Below, piece after piece: positions 46,560-57,000 of a stretch of 64,000 nt of DNA. The notes below the pieces were generated by a model. That model was given only the letters and a program-made list of their open reading frames with translations, was not told where the DNA came from and searched no databases. Source of the DNA: Metallyticus violacea (lineage: Eukaryota; Arthropoda; Insecta; Mantodea; Metallyticidae). The stretch covers positions 28,650,501-28,714,500 of the forward strand of contig CM060834.1 in assembly GCA_030762175.1 (NCBI GenBank). The letters run 5' to 3'. Made by a program: the position numbers and the translations under genes. Positions within the stretch are counted from its first letter, which is position 1; every line of letters starts with the position of its first letter.

Positions 46560-47625
46560 TAACATCACTGAAGGTTGGCCTGCTAACTTATAATTATTGA
46601 TAAAAACGTGTCCACAATTTGGGCATTTTCGGGGCCTTGAGAGGGAGATTTCCAATTCCAAATTCTTCCGTGGCTATCTAAAAAGTTATCCGGAACAATG
46701 TTGTACACAAAACTCAAAATGGATTGGATTGAATTCGAGTGGTAAGAATAGCATTGCTGTATTCAGCCTCTGGCAAGGGATGGCCGTTTGTGTCTACGAC
46801 CCCAATGGAGGCACTTCCAGGAAAATGGAGACACCGGACACGAGACACGAAATTGACGGGATCATTAACACCTTTCTAAAATGCAAATGCATCCGTCACA
46901 CCATACGCAGCACATACCTCTCTCCTGGCACTTGTAACACAACCAATGGCATGAAATGGGAGAGCGGAGAGTTCGTAGAACGGAAGGATTCGTCCCAGCA
47001 TTCGCTTAAGCGAAAAGGGAAGCCTTGAAGATATTCAAGATCTGGATGCCTAAAGGATTTGAGCTCGGTACCTTGCCACCTGAGCCATTCTGCTTGGTAT
47101 ACCCCAAATTGCGGATCGAGATGTTTCGTCCTCTCATCAATACAGACATTACAGTAAAAGGAAAGTCAAAAGGGGTAGGCTACAGATTGAATGGAGCTCC
47201 AGCAATGGGCATATATCCTCTTTACAGTTGAGGGGATAATGATCAAAATACGTCCAAAGTGACCTTTTTCGGGCTCTAAAGATGCAGGCCTCAATTTCTA
47301 AAATCTTCCGCGCCTAAAATTTACCTCAATTATCCTAAAAATGACCAAATGAGCACCAATGTAAAATTGCCTAAAAAACACATCGATATTTTCATCTTCC
47401 CCAAATATGACATTGTTGAAAATTGAAGGTACGGTAAAAATAGACCTTAAAGTACGTTGTGGCCTGCAGGTAGAATATCCGAAATATATCTTGAAAATTA
47501 AAAATTGCTTTGCGGAGATATTGATCAAAACTGTCCAAAATTTTCCCAGTTTCGGGTGTTGAAAGAGGGGGCATTAATAACAATTAACCCGGAATGGCAT
47601 CCACATTTTTCGCCCCCCCCCCCCA
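46560..47625 (+). repeat. Dispersed tandem-type repeat (as at 6.24 kb), split by a SINE-like insert
   Basis: 46,590-46,640 has 'ttgataaaaacgtgtccaca', 'tttgggcattttcgggg'. 47,170-47,625 has two units with 'tggagctccagca', 'gataatgatcaaaatacgtc', 'tttttcgggctctaaag' and 'gcggagatattgatcaaaac', 'tttcccagtttcggg'. Landmarks such as 'atcttc(a/c)(t/c)caaatatgacattg' align with 6,430-6,455. The two pieces flank the insert at about 46,722-47,110. Confidence 0.5.
46722..47110 (-). mobile_element. SINE-like element with eroded tRNA-like head
   Basis: On the minus strand it starts gaatggctcaggtggcaagg (A-box-like), then gtaccgagctcaaatccttt (eroded B-box). It continues for about 330 bp of GC-richer body and ends 'cgaattcaatccaatccat', a short (AATCC)-type tail. 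The 143-codon plus-strand frame covering it (46,597-47,028) appears to be a shadow. No target duplication was found. Confidence 0.45.
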
Positions 47626-48701
47626 AATAGAAAGTCTATAGACTGACACTTTTTAAAAATGCTAAAATTACCTTTTTCATAGTGTTTGAAGTATACAGTA
47701 TATCTTGAAGTTGATTAACCAACGTTATGCATTCATTCGCTTTATTTGAAACATTAATTATAACTACATACAAATCCTAGGTATATTAATTTATACTTAG
47801 CGCGCATTGAACCCTGGGATCATACGATATTAGCGAATGCAGTTTCAAAAGGAAGTTAACCTGACCACACACACATACTAACCAGAAAAAAGCAAGCATA
47901 GCCTAACACCTACTAAATGTAATATTGAGACGTGAACTGATCAAAACACACAGGATTTTCAGAAGGTGATGTAACGCACTTGTTCTAAGCTTGTAAGAGA
48001 GTTGTCATTTCTTAGGAACAAAACAGTTCTCCTTCGTAATAGCATAATGATCTCAGCTCAAGGACAGACCGCTAGAATTACGACAATGCACTCTCCCACA
48101 CGGCAACAGTATCACGTTTTTTGCAGAGATCAGCACAACCTACCCGCAGGACGCTAACCTAGGCACATGCATCATGAGCATCAGTGGCGGACAGTAAATA
48201 GTAAAGATAGACATAATTAAAACAAAGTTATGCAAGGAGATTGCAGAATGGGAATATTCTTGTTTTTGAGTCAAGGCTTTATGGAAATTATGATACAAAT
48301 GAAATATTTTTATCGTTTATGTTGCGTTTTTACAAAATTTAAGAGTTATATAAACATGCAATTTAACAAACTTGTTCGTTGAGACTTTCCTAGGCTGCAG
48401 CATACCAATCTGCCTTTCAATGTTTTAAACACTTATTTTTCTTTTACAAATAATACGTAAATAAAATGCTGTTTATCAACACAGAAATAATTCTTTTAAA
48501 ACGATAAATGTTTGATAAAAATAAGGAAAAAATTCTAATCAACATAAAAAGTATTTGTACTGGATAATTTATTTTACATGTGTTTCTTAAAGAACCGAAA
48601 CCAAATATGGCGAATAACTAGCTAATAAATTTCATGTTTTGCTTATCAGTGCTTAGCTATTTATTGCTTGGGGACGGGACTGTTACGGAACTTTAATTCT
48701 T
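47626..48701. other. Spacer, nothing recognised
   Basis: A C-homopolymer lies at about 47,613-47,624. No frame or shared repeat was seen beyond it. Confidence 0.35.
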
Positions 48702-48908
48702 TTAAAAAGCCCAACAAGAAAAAGCTGTAGGGCAATCCGATAGCCACGGAGCCGCAGAAATGACTTGATTGTCGAAATAATGGAGATGTTTGATGTATAG
48801 CTCTTCATCAAATTGCCCCAGAAAATATGCCAGGCCTTTGGTGCTGATGATGTGAATGAATGGATGGTGTAAATATGATTCGCGAAGTTTCTGTATGGCA
48901 GTGACACT
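48702..48908 (-). CDS. Candidate terminal coding exon, unassigned
   Basis: The minus strand has an acceptor-like gctgtttatccag ending at 48,909. An open frame of 68 codons follows to TAA at 48,702: SVTAIQKLRESYLHHPFIHI, ISTKGLAYFLGQFDEELYIK, HLHYFDNQVISAAPWLSDCP, ending AFSCWAF. The residue mix (His, aromatic and acidic residues interleaved) is typical of a folded protein rather than translated AT-rich noise. The open frame continues a little upstream (to a stop near 48,945), so the exon start is not certain. I do not recognise the family. A different frame on the same strand is also open for 74 codons. Confidence 0.35.
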   Translation of the reverse strand, partial: SVTAIQKLRESYLHHPFIHIISTKGLAYFLGQFDEELYIKHLHYFDNQVISAAPWLSDCPTAFSCWAF

Positions 48909-49546
48909 CTGGATAAACAGCGTCCTTAAATAAACTATTTACATATTAGTTATTAAGCATACTCTATCTCATTAAGTTTCAAAACTATCAATATGAACAT
49001 TTTGTGAAATATTAAGAAAACTTAACTAAAAGATGCTCTGTAAAGTTTAATTCTCTAAAGCACATAAAACGTTTTTTAAAACTTTTTTATAAACGGCTGT
49101 TGCTCAAACAATTTCTTGTGAAGTAAGATTGACTTTAGTTTTGTCCTTTATTTTTCTTTGAGTTTTTTTTTTTTTTTTTATTTAAAGGTATTATTAAGTA
49201 GGAGATCAACAAGGTGTTTAACCCTTAAATCTTGCTAAAAAAATTCAAAACACTATGGCATAATCATTCTTATAAACGTAGATTTATTTTTGCTTAAACT
49301 GTAGAGAACATGCTATTCTGGGAACTATAATAATACATCTTTGCTAGTTGCTTGAAAATAAATTAATTTTCAAATTTTGAATAAATAAATAAAAAATATA
49401 AATATTTTAAAATTTGTGGGTGATTTTTATCAACTAATAGTGATATTTAAATATTTCTAGTTACTTTACATTTGTATACAGGGTGTGTAAATTTTCAACA
49501 ACAATGGCACAGCCAATCCTGAGAAAAGTGCACATTTGTGTCAAAC
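48909..49546. other. AT-rich spacer, nothing recognised
   Basis: A T-run near 49,166-49,179. Confidence 0.4.
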
Positions 49547-49620
49547 ATTTAAGTTATCGTTTGTTTCATTTACGGACGCTCTTTAACATCTCAGATCATC
49601 AGCGTAAATTTAAGTTATCG
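49547..49620 (-). mobile_element. SINE family A stub: 48-bp 5'-truncated insertion with perfect 13-bp TSD
   Basis: Target duplications atttaagttatcg lie at 49,547-49,559 and 49,608-49,620. Between them are only 48 bp, the 3'-terminal part of SINE A ('acggacgctctttaacatct' in plus orientation). This is a complete, severely 5'-truncated retrotransposition event. Confidence 0.85.
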
Positions 49621-49689
49621 AAAAATATTTATTTCTAATGCGCTTTTTATGTACTGCTACATAATATGCTAGATTTACACTTCTGGTTT

Positions 49690-50530
49690 CTTTAATGAAA
49701 GTTTGCCAAAACTATATGTCCGGAAATCTTTCGTTTTTGAATTATTAATGAAGTTTTATCAATAAAAGAAACAAAACTCAATAAACACATTTCTACTCAG
49801 AAACTCATAATAAAAGTTCAAAATGTCCTCCTCTTGTTTCCACAGATGCATGCACTCGTCGCATCATTCGTTCATGTAACTCTTTCCAATACTCCTATAC
49901 CATGTCAAGCGGTTTCGCTGACTTTTGTAACACGAGGCATTAGAAATGTTTGCTGCACCAATTGCTTTAGGTATCCCCATAGATAAAAATACAAAGGATT
50001 AAGATAAGGGGGAAAGTGGAACTAGTGCTCCCTACCAATCCATCTGTCATGATAGATATCCGCCAGTGCATCTCGAACAATGCGGCTAAAATGTGCTGGG
50101 ACCCCATCATGCATAAACCACATGGTTCTCCTTATTTGCAAACACACATAATGGATATCTTGCCATGATTAAACACAACACAGAATGCAACACAAGTGAA
50201 ACGTGAGAAACAGATTAACCACGAATGTCCCCAAATGTAAACAAGTCTCCTTGGCAATACAAAATTATCTAGGGTACAATAAGAGTATCAGCAGACCTGT
50301 GTCAATAGCAGCATTCATTCAATTATACAACAAACAAAATTTTATTATCATTTACGAACTTAAGTTGTTAGGTTGAACCTTAAAATGAGTTGAAGTAAAC
50401 ATTTATTAATAACTCAAAAACTAAAGATTTTCTGGTATATGTTTATATGGGCTTCCCCCCCCCCCTTGTTTTGGTGTGAGGAATCTGCCACCAAAGTTTG
50501 TAAAAGTGTTTTTAAAACTTCCTATATATA
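49690..50530 (-). mobile_element. Mariner-like element, non-autonomous deletion derivative (copy 2)
   Basis: Same family as 35.5 kb, opposite orientation. The right TIR (50,400-50,530) has 'taataactcaaaaactaaag', 'ggtgtgaggaatc' and 'gtaaaagtgtttttaaaact'. The left TIR is partly deleted but keeps 'atgtccggaaatctttcgtt'. The 5' leader (for example 'ctgctgatactcttattgta', 'gttgtgtttaatcatggcaa' read on the minus strand) joins the DGAP segment at the same point as in copy 1. A C-run at 50,455-50,465 interrupts the TIR. Confidence 0.8.
49804..50122 (-). pseudogene. Transposase C-terminal fragment (mariner/IS630-like)
   Basis: The minus strand reads MWFMHDGVPAHFSRIVRDAL, ADIYHDRWIGRE, then FPPYLNPLYFYLWGYLKQLV. 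These correspond to the HDGAPAH and 'SPDLNPLDFYLWGHLK' catalytic segments. The SPDL Asp is lost (PPYLNPLY), as it is (CSPKLNRF) in the 35.8-kb copy. Frameshifts follow around 49,880-49,950. Confidence 0.85.
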
Positions 50531-51524
50531 CAGCTTTCCTAGCAAGATAATTACAGCGTTTTCAACTCTGCACCTGGAACATAATTCCATATTTTGGGTA
50601 ATTTTAAAAGCGCTGTGCAGAAATTTTTATTATGACCATTTGGATCAGTGCAAGAGCTAAGAGATTTTTAACACATATTTGTATGGAAGTTTAGTTGACA
50701 GGTGTTAACGTTCATTATAAAATATGTTTAAACATGTCTATGAGCAGTACAGAACTTACAGTTCGGGGGAAAAGAATTAGATTTTTTACAGTATAAATCG
50801 TTTCGTTTTCTTTTATTCTGATCACGTTTCCATTGCTTTTGAGTTTTCTTGCTGCTTTCCTTTTGTTAGCCGTTCATGTAACTCGAATATATTCATACAT
50901 AAAATCTGCCTACTGCTACGACCATCTTGCCCATTTGCTAATCATCATAACTAAATTGAATTTTTATTCATTGTGGGCGCCTCAGAAGACCTCCCTAGAT
51001 GTCTTGTTGGTCAAATATGGAACAGGGAAGAAAAGTAGAACAGAAAAAGTTTAAGAGACAGTGATTTTTGCTGAGGCAAATACGATCTTAAAAATGAATG
51101 TTTTTATCGGGGTAAAGTTTTGAATTTGTCTTTGAAACTATTATTCTCACTGCGAGAAATCGTTCGTCATTTGACGCGGAGAGCTGTATTTTTTACTCTT
51201 ATTTTATTTGGAAAATTATAAAATCCCTATAACAATAATAATATTTAACAACGTCCTGAACTCATCTATAATCTAATGTCTCAATTTACTATTCTCCCAG
51301 GTGTCATTTAATTCCCTTTCTCCCTTTCTCCCTTTTCCCTCCCTCTCTCTTTCTCACCGTTATATTCTATAAGGTTATTTTAATTATAGGCCGCCTGAAT
51401 GCGAATGCCTACCAGGGAAGTGAAGCCACCAATCGGAAAAGGGGAGAAAGGGTCGCAGCTCGTAAATTTACTGAAAGCACAAAATGATACTGTATTTAAA
51501 ATTGATGATAATAGCATCAACAAA
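50531..51524. other. Spacer, nothing recognised
   Basis: The 73-codon plus-strand frames at 50,439-50,660 and 50,833-51,054 lack family features; the first overlaps the element's end. Confidence 0.35.
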
Positions 51525-51560
51525 AAGAACAACAACAATAACAACAACAACAACAACAAC

Positions 51561-51592
<32 letters not shown>

Positions 51593-51608
51593 TAATAATA
51601 ATAATAAT
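51525..51608. repeat. (AAC)n(AAT)n compound microsatellite
   Basis: About 84 bp. The poly-Asn, poly-Leu and poly-Ile frames through it are spurious. Confidence 0.97.
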
Positions 51609-51689
51609 GTCATAGTCTGTGTTATAAGAGATGTTAAAAATGATGCCCCTCAGCGGCAATGCATTGCCGGCATCTGTCTGGGAAATCTC

Positions 51690-51870
51690 TATATTTCATT
51701 TAACTTTTCTTCCATAAAAATGCATAGTGTCTTGTCATTGAGAGATCCTATCTCTGGTAACTTTTTAACAATCTGGCAACAGTCTCTACTTGGAACACGA
51801 TTGCCAGGATATTTTCTTGTGAAGAAGTTTTCACATATGTACCATACATAAGACCCTTCTTCAAGACTAC
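51690..51870 (-). pseudogene. Insect transposon helix-turn-helix (DUF4817-type) fragment
   Basis: The minus strand reads SYVWYICENFFTRKYPGNRV, PSRDCCQIVKKLPEIGSLND. This matches the pattern 'A..LY..RYPNRRVPD..TF..I...L.ETGS' of the N-terminal DNA-binding domain in insect mariner/IS630-like transposases. It is part of an 85-codon ORF (51,689-51,946). The catalytic domain was not found downstream, so only the DNA-binding end remains. Confidence 0.6.
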
Positions 51871-52371
51871 ATTCTCTGTATTGGCATAACCAACGAAGAA
51901 CAATTAGCATACAATTTAAACACAATGAAAGCACCGAATAACACATTAATTAAGACACAGCCACTTGCTGACACAGCCTCCCTACAACTAACTAAAAGCT
52001 GTTACGTACACGTTCATTATGCGGCCTTGACGACTGACTTCTCCCAGTACTTGGCCGCGCACTGTAGGTCCATAAATCAAATAATCTCAATGTATATTTT
52101 CCGTGTTCATGTGAGTTCTCGTTTTTTATTTTGTTTTATTATTATATATTTTAAAGTGGAGCCTTGAAAGTTAATTTAATCTCTAATATAGTAATTCTAG
52201 TTTCCTTATTTTATTTAAAATGTCAATTTCCAAGCCATAGTCTATTGAGCAGTTAATAAATTTCATTATACGTGGTAAACTCTTTAAACAAAGGGACTTC
52301 GGTGCCCTCAAGGAAAAATATTTTTATTTATTGGTATGGTCTTGAACCAAACCTACACGCCCTCTTTACCT
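51871..52371. other. Spacer, nothing recognised
   Basis: The 80-codon frame at 51,925-52,167 (plus) has no known motif. Confidence 0.35.
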
Positions 52372-52590
52372 CTATGACGTTTGTAAACCTTTGACCAGCG
52401 AAGTGTTTTTCAAAGTTCCAAACAAATTAAAACACGATGGCACCAAGTCTGAACAGTAAAATGGCTGTTTCAGCCTTTTAATTTTCAGGCCAATTAACGA
52501 ATCTGCTATACGTGCGGTCCTTTGCCAGTCGCGAAGTCTCCGGTGTTTCGATTGTATTGTAGTATTTCTCGTATTCACCACCATATCACT
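52372..52590 (-). pseudogene. Mariner transposase C-terminal fragment
   Basis: The minus strand reads LKQPFYCSDLVPSCFNLFGT, LKNTSLVKGLQTS, matching 'PPYSPDLVPSDFHLFGPLKxxLxGxRFxT', the last catalytic segment of mariner transposases; the Asp of SPDL is retained. Upstream residues (NTTIQSKHRRLRDWQRTARI) do not align clearly. It stands alone without TIRs and is separate from the HTH fragment at 51.7 kb. Confidence 0.65.
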
Positions 52591-52890
52591 GGTTTTTGAG
52601 AAACAAAATGTTTAAGTGCTTAACATACATAAGCATATATATATATTGTATCATTAAATATATTTTTACAAAGTTTAATTAAAAATTTATCATACTTGTA
52701 TGCGATATATATTTTTATTAAGTTCTCTTAGACTATGGTAAATTTCTATAAGAATAACTGAAATTTTTCATATTTTGAAACGTTTTTAAAATGTAAATAA
52801 TACTTTAATTTTGGCCTTCAATCAATTTGAAAGCTTCGCAGGTTTTCAAAAGAATTTGGTCAGTCTAATCTGTACGAGCCTGCTTGACAC

Positions 52891-53223
52891 CGTAGCAGTT
52901 CGATTTTTGTTTGTCTGTTTGTTTATTTATTTTATTTACGGACGCTCTTTAACATCTCAGGTCATCAGCGTCCCATTCTATTCAGGGCGTGAAACGACGG
53001 ACAAAGTTTGCTAAAAGGCCGCTTGTTCCAGGCTTGAGGTTTTTTCGTGCCGTAAATCTACGACACGGGACTCATGTCTTTACTTCCCTTCCGAAGGAAG
53101 CCATACTTAGGATTTTTACGCCCGAAAAAATCCGTCGATCCTGGCTGGGCTTGAACCTGCGATCTTGGGCTTAGAAGGCAAGTATGGTTACCACTAGACT
53201 ACCAGGACCGACGTAGCAGTTCG
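52891..53223 (-). mobile_element. tRNA-derived SINE, family A
   Basis: Perfect 12-bp target duplication cgtagcagttcg at 52,891-52,902 and 53,212-53,223. The minus-strand head has 'ggtcctggtagtctagtggt' and the B-box-like 'cgcaggttcaagcccagcc'. The tail ends 'taaagagcgtccgtaaataa' followed by an A-rich stretch containing aataaataaacaaac. Confidence 0.92.
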
Positions 53224-54235
53224 GTGCAGTCAAACTTTGATTGCTGACTTACTCAAAATATTAACATTAGAGTATTGACGATTTCCTTTACATGATAGCG
53301 TCACAGGAAATCTCGTTCTAGCTAATAAAATCAATGAATTTAAAATTTTGTTAGGTTTTGTGGGTCTTCCATGCGCTTCAGTGTTGCTTCTGCTTTAATT
53401 GCCACATTAAGTTTATAATTACATGCTGAAGTTTTTATTTTTGTGAGAAATCGAAGTGAGATATGATATAAATACATCGGAATAGCAACTTTAAAATAAT
53501 TTCTTGGAATCAGATAACTAGTTAACAACACGGCATGAGGTTGGCCTAATTACTGTGCTCCCCTAATGCACAACTATCCGCATATTATTCTTGGCAACAA
53601 TTCCGTTCCTTTAGCTACATCTGCGCAACGTCCAAATTCGTGCACTTGCAGTTTCTCAGCGCTCGCTGGGAAAGTTAATTTTTAACGAATGATGATGAAG
53701 TTGCGAGGCTCGTCCAGCAACGGAGAGGAAGTTTTTTAATGGAATGCGGTTTCACAACTCTTGTGGGGGTTGTTCAAGTGGACCGCTGTGATTCAACAGC
53801 CCTTGAAACCGTCTGAAGAGAAAAATTTCCAACCGGGCTTGGTATGATGAGAAGTCAAGAGGGAAATTATGATGAAAAATAGCCACAGTCCAAAACATCT
53901 CGCTCGGTGGTTCCGATACTGTAACAGAATCGCATCTCAAGAACAAATGTTAGTACACTCTGGCGCAAAAGTAACACAGAGTTGACAATGCAGATATGAT
54001 ATTTTAAATATAGCTCGCTTCCGTCAACTTTACAAACAAATGGCAGTCTGGGGTTATATCTTCTTGATCAAATTCTTGAAAGCTGATTAAGGTTGTGAAA
54101 CGAGAAAAACTGAACAGACCATTTGGAGAACACTAACTGAAAATATAGAATATATGAGAAGGATGAAAATCCATAACAAAAGGTAAAATAAAAGAGCATT
54201 GATGGGGGGAAAGCAGAATAAAAAATAAAAGTAAA
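53224..54235. other. Spacer with a GC-richer patch at ~53,560-53,950
   Basis: The patch holds a 64-codon minus-strand frame (53,752-53,946) without known motifs. The rest is AT-rich. Confidence 0.3.
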
Positions 54236-54275
54236 TAATAATAATAATAATAATAATAATAGTAATAATAATGGA
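54236..54275. repeat. (AAT)n microsatellite
   Basis: About 40 bp with one AGT variant. Confidence 0.95.
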
Positions 54276-55483
54276 TTGTGTTTTGAACTGCCAGATAATT
54301 TCATCTTTTAAAATGGCAATATACTGAAATTTTAAAAATATTTCAGTGCTAAAGTTTGCTTTCAGGCTAAAAACGTAATATGTATATTTTGGTAAGTAAA
54401 CATTTTCATCGCGTATTGTTCTTAGTTTGGAAGTGTATATTTTATTGTATGTAGTTAACTTATTTCAGTGATAAAAGAAAAATATTTATTTTACTATTAC
54501 GTATATATCCAAATGCAAAGTTTACAACTATTGACACCTTACTATATATATAAGAAAATTCGCATCATCTTAACTTTATGAGTTAAAATGCGAAAAAGGT
54601 ATCAAAGAAGGAATAAATCGTCTATGGACATATTTGTTTCTAAGAAAATATTAATTAACAATTTTTCTTACCATATAAACATAGTTACCAAAAGGTTTTT
54701 ACCGACATTTTAATATATTCTTGCCCTAAAACTGTTTTAATTATTTTACAGGGAATAAATTGTTATATTATATTGTATTATATTACTCTCTCTGTTCCAA
54801 TATATGGTATAGAAATAAACACAATACAAATGGGATTACCGTGCATGCAGGGATAAGTGTTATTGTTGGGTAATGCTATGCATATAGGTCTATTTTTGTT
54901 CCAGAAGCACTAGAAATATTATCTGAAGGCGATGATTTTCATTTTACGGTACAAAGATTTATGTTTAATTCCTATAAGGTCATGCTGTTATTATGCTATA
55001 ATAACTTTTGATAGCCCTTCTGTTGTTAGGCGACTACGGCGGACACATCAATACGTTTGCTTTCAAACGAAAACATCTGCTCTGATTCCTGATCGACGCG
55101 TCTGCCCCCCCCCCCCTCCCCATCCCATAGTGCTCACGTCGTGTAGCTTCGGGTACGAGGAGATAATTAATTTCATTTATCGTTTCTCTAAACGACGTTG
55201 GAAAGTTAAACGCCTGTCAATAAATTAATAAACCTCTATTTATTTGTTCAATTTGAAATCTGCACGTTTGAGTACAACCTTAGCTCGGAGAACAATTTTA
55301 TTTACGTTGTTTTAACTGTAGCTTGGATCAACAAACCGAAACAGTGCAAAGCATAATTTAAATAACAAGCACAATGTGCTTTCCAGAAACAACGAAGGAA
55401 AAATTCCTCCGAAATTCCCATACAACGTCCTTTAATGTCCGCTATCTTACAGTACCGGGAGTTCATCTTGAATGCAAGGCCCA

Positions 55484-55523
<40 letters not shown>

Positions 55524-56339
55524 ATTTCTGTGGTTCCTGCTTATTCAGCGTTACACAAACATGGAATGTTCACACGATAGCATTAACCTCAGTCACATAG
55601 TTGAACCATGCTCGAAAAACTGATCCTATTCCAAAACCATATACCAATCATATATGTAGTGTATATTTAGGAAAGGTTGATACATTAAAACAAGACCTTC
55701 GCAATAATTTATAAGTAAATACTGTGTAAAAAAAAAAAAAAAAAAAAAAAGAACATCCTGAGATTGAAGAGAAAAATTTACAGAATATCAATATTTCTAA
55801 ATACTAAAGCAGTTGCACATGGCTGCAGACCCGCTTTAAAAATCTCCCGCTGTTGTAGATCCCATTGGTTTAAAAGCATGCACATAAATATAATAGCCAA
55901 CAGTATATAGCGTTACAATATTGTTAGTTAATTTTAATTTCTTAATGAGAGGGATATACTGCATTTCACTTAAAAACCGTGATATATGCGTCTTAATAGG
56001 AGAAATTTTATTCTGAAATATGATTCTACGTTTTCAAAATGACTTCTATACTTAATTTTAGATAAACGGATATAGAAAATTAATTTTCTCACAAGTAAAG
56101 TTGTTATGAAAAATGTTAACTTCTTAGATAGTCCAGGAATATCTGAAAGAGACAGGCGAGCCCTAGCCTATGCAGTTCGCTTCCCACAATGTATGCTATT
56201 GTCCACGAAATTGTGACGGTCATATTGTCACAGCCCAAATTCCTGGAGCATTCGCTATTACTATATTAGAACAATTACTATTACGATATTACAAATGGCT
56301 GCACATGAGAGCGAACTTAAATCTTTGCATCAAATGATT
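54276..56339. other. Spacer with simple repeats
   Basis: Contains a C-run at about 55,105-55,117, (GT)n at 55,490-55,518 and an A-run at about 55,729-55,750. A fragment 'ctctctctgttccaatatat' at about 54,788 resembles the ends of the possible MITE at 3.6 kb. No gene was recognised. Confidence 0.4.
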
Positions 56340-57000
56340 CATCCTGTAGGAAATCGAGGCAGAATGCAACACGAAAGTCTCCTTGAGCCTATCCAATGAA
56401 ATTAAATTTATCTGGGATAAAGAGGTATATATGCTTGTTCTAGAGAGAATGGCAAGATAAGGAATAACCTGGTTTAGACTGGGAGGCTGGAAGGCTCAAA
56501 AACTACTGGATAGTTCTGATAGGAAAATGTACTCATCTTGTGGAGGGAATGAGGAATGGGTTCATAAACTTGCAGAATGTACTCACTAGGAGCACAAGGG
56601 AGAAACGCTTTTCCAGAATTTTTAAGGAAATTATAGATCGATTGGCATGTTGGGATATGTTTGAGAGTCACCTAATTGGTTAAATATGGGCATATTCCTA
56701 GCCTAAGTGCGCGAAGCCAGAAGTAATTTATTTTCTAGTTATAACGCAATAGGTAGTGTAATTATAAATAATATGTAATATGTTTCCATTCATATATTGT
56801 AAACATCATTTTTCCAATTTTTAATTTATTTATAATTATTATTAATAATTCTTTATTTGTTTTATTATTTGTTCCTCTTCCTAATTGTGTATCATACTTA
56901 AGCAGTACGGTCTACGACTCATGAATAAAATATATTTGTAATGTGTATATAGAATTTTATAACAATAAAGATACACCTATTGCTGCTACTACTAATTTCT
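56340..57000 (+). pseudogene. LINE 3' end (same family as 9.35 kb)
   Basis: It matches the minus strand at 9,350-9,995 through coding and UTR: 'gaaatcgaggcagaatg', 'tatccaatgaaattaaatt', 'atgcttgttctagagagaa', 'tgggtttagactggg'-like text, 'tacggtctacgactcatgaa', 'taaaatatatttgtaatgtg'. Coding traces include EIEAECNTKVSLSLSNEIKF. The last bases 'cctattgctgctactactaa' are a short (CTA)n-like tail. Stops throughout. Confidence 0.65.

Noticed and set aside
46597..47028. 143-codon plus-strand ORF
   Set aside because: It spans a boundary between a dispersed repeat and a SINE-like insert on the opposite strand; no protein motif.
51399..51851. 150-codon plus-strand frame with a poly-Asn tract
   Set aside because: The length comes from the (AAC)n(AAT)n microsatellite, and its 3' half is antisense to a transposase HTH fragment.
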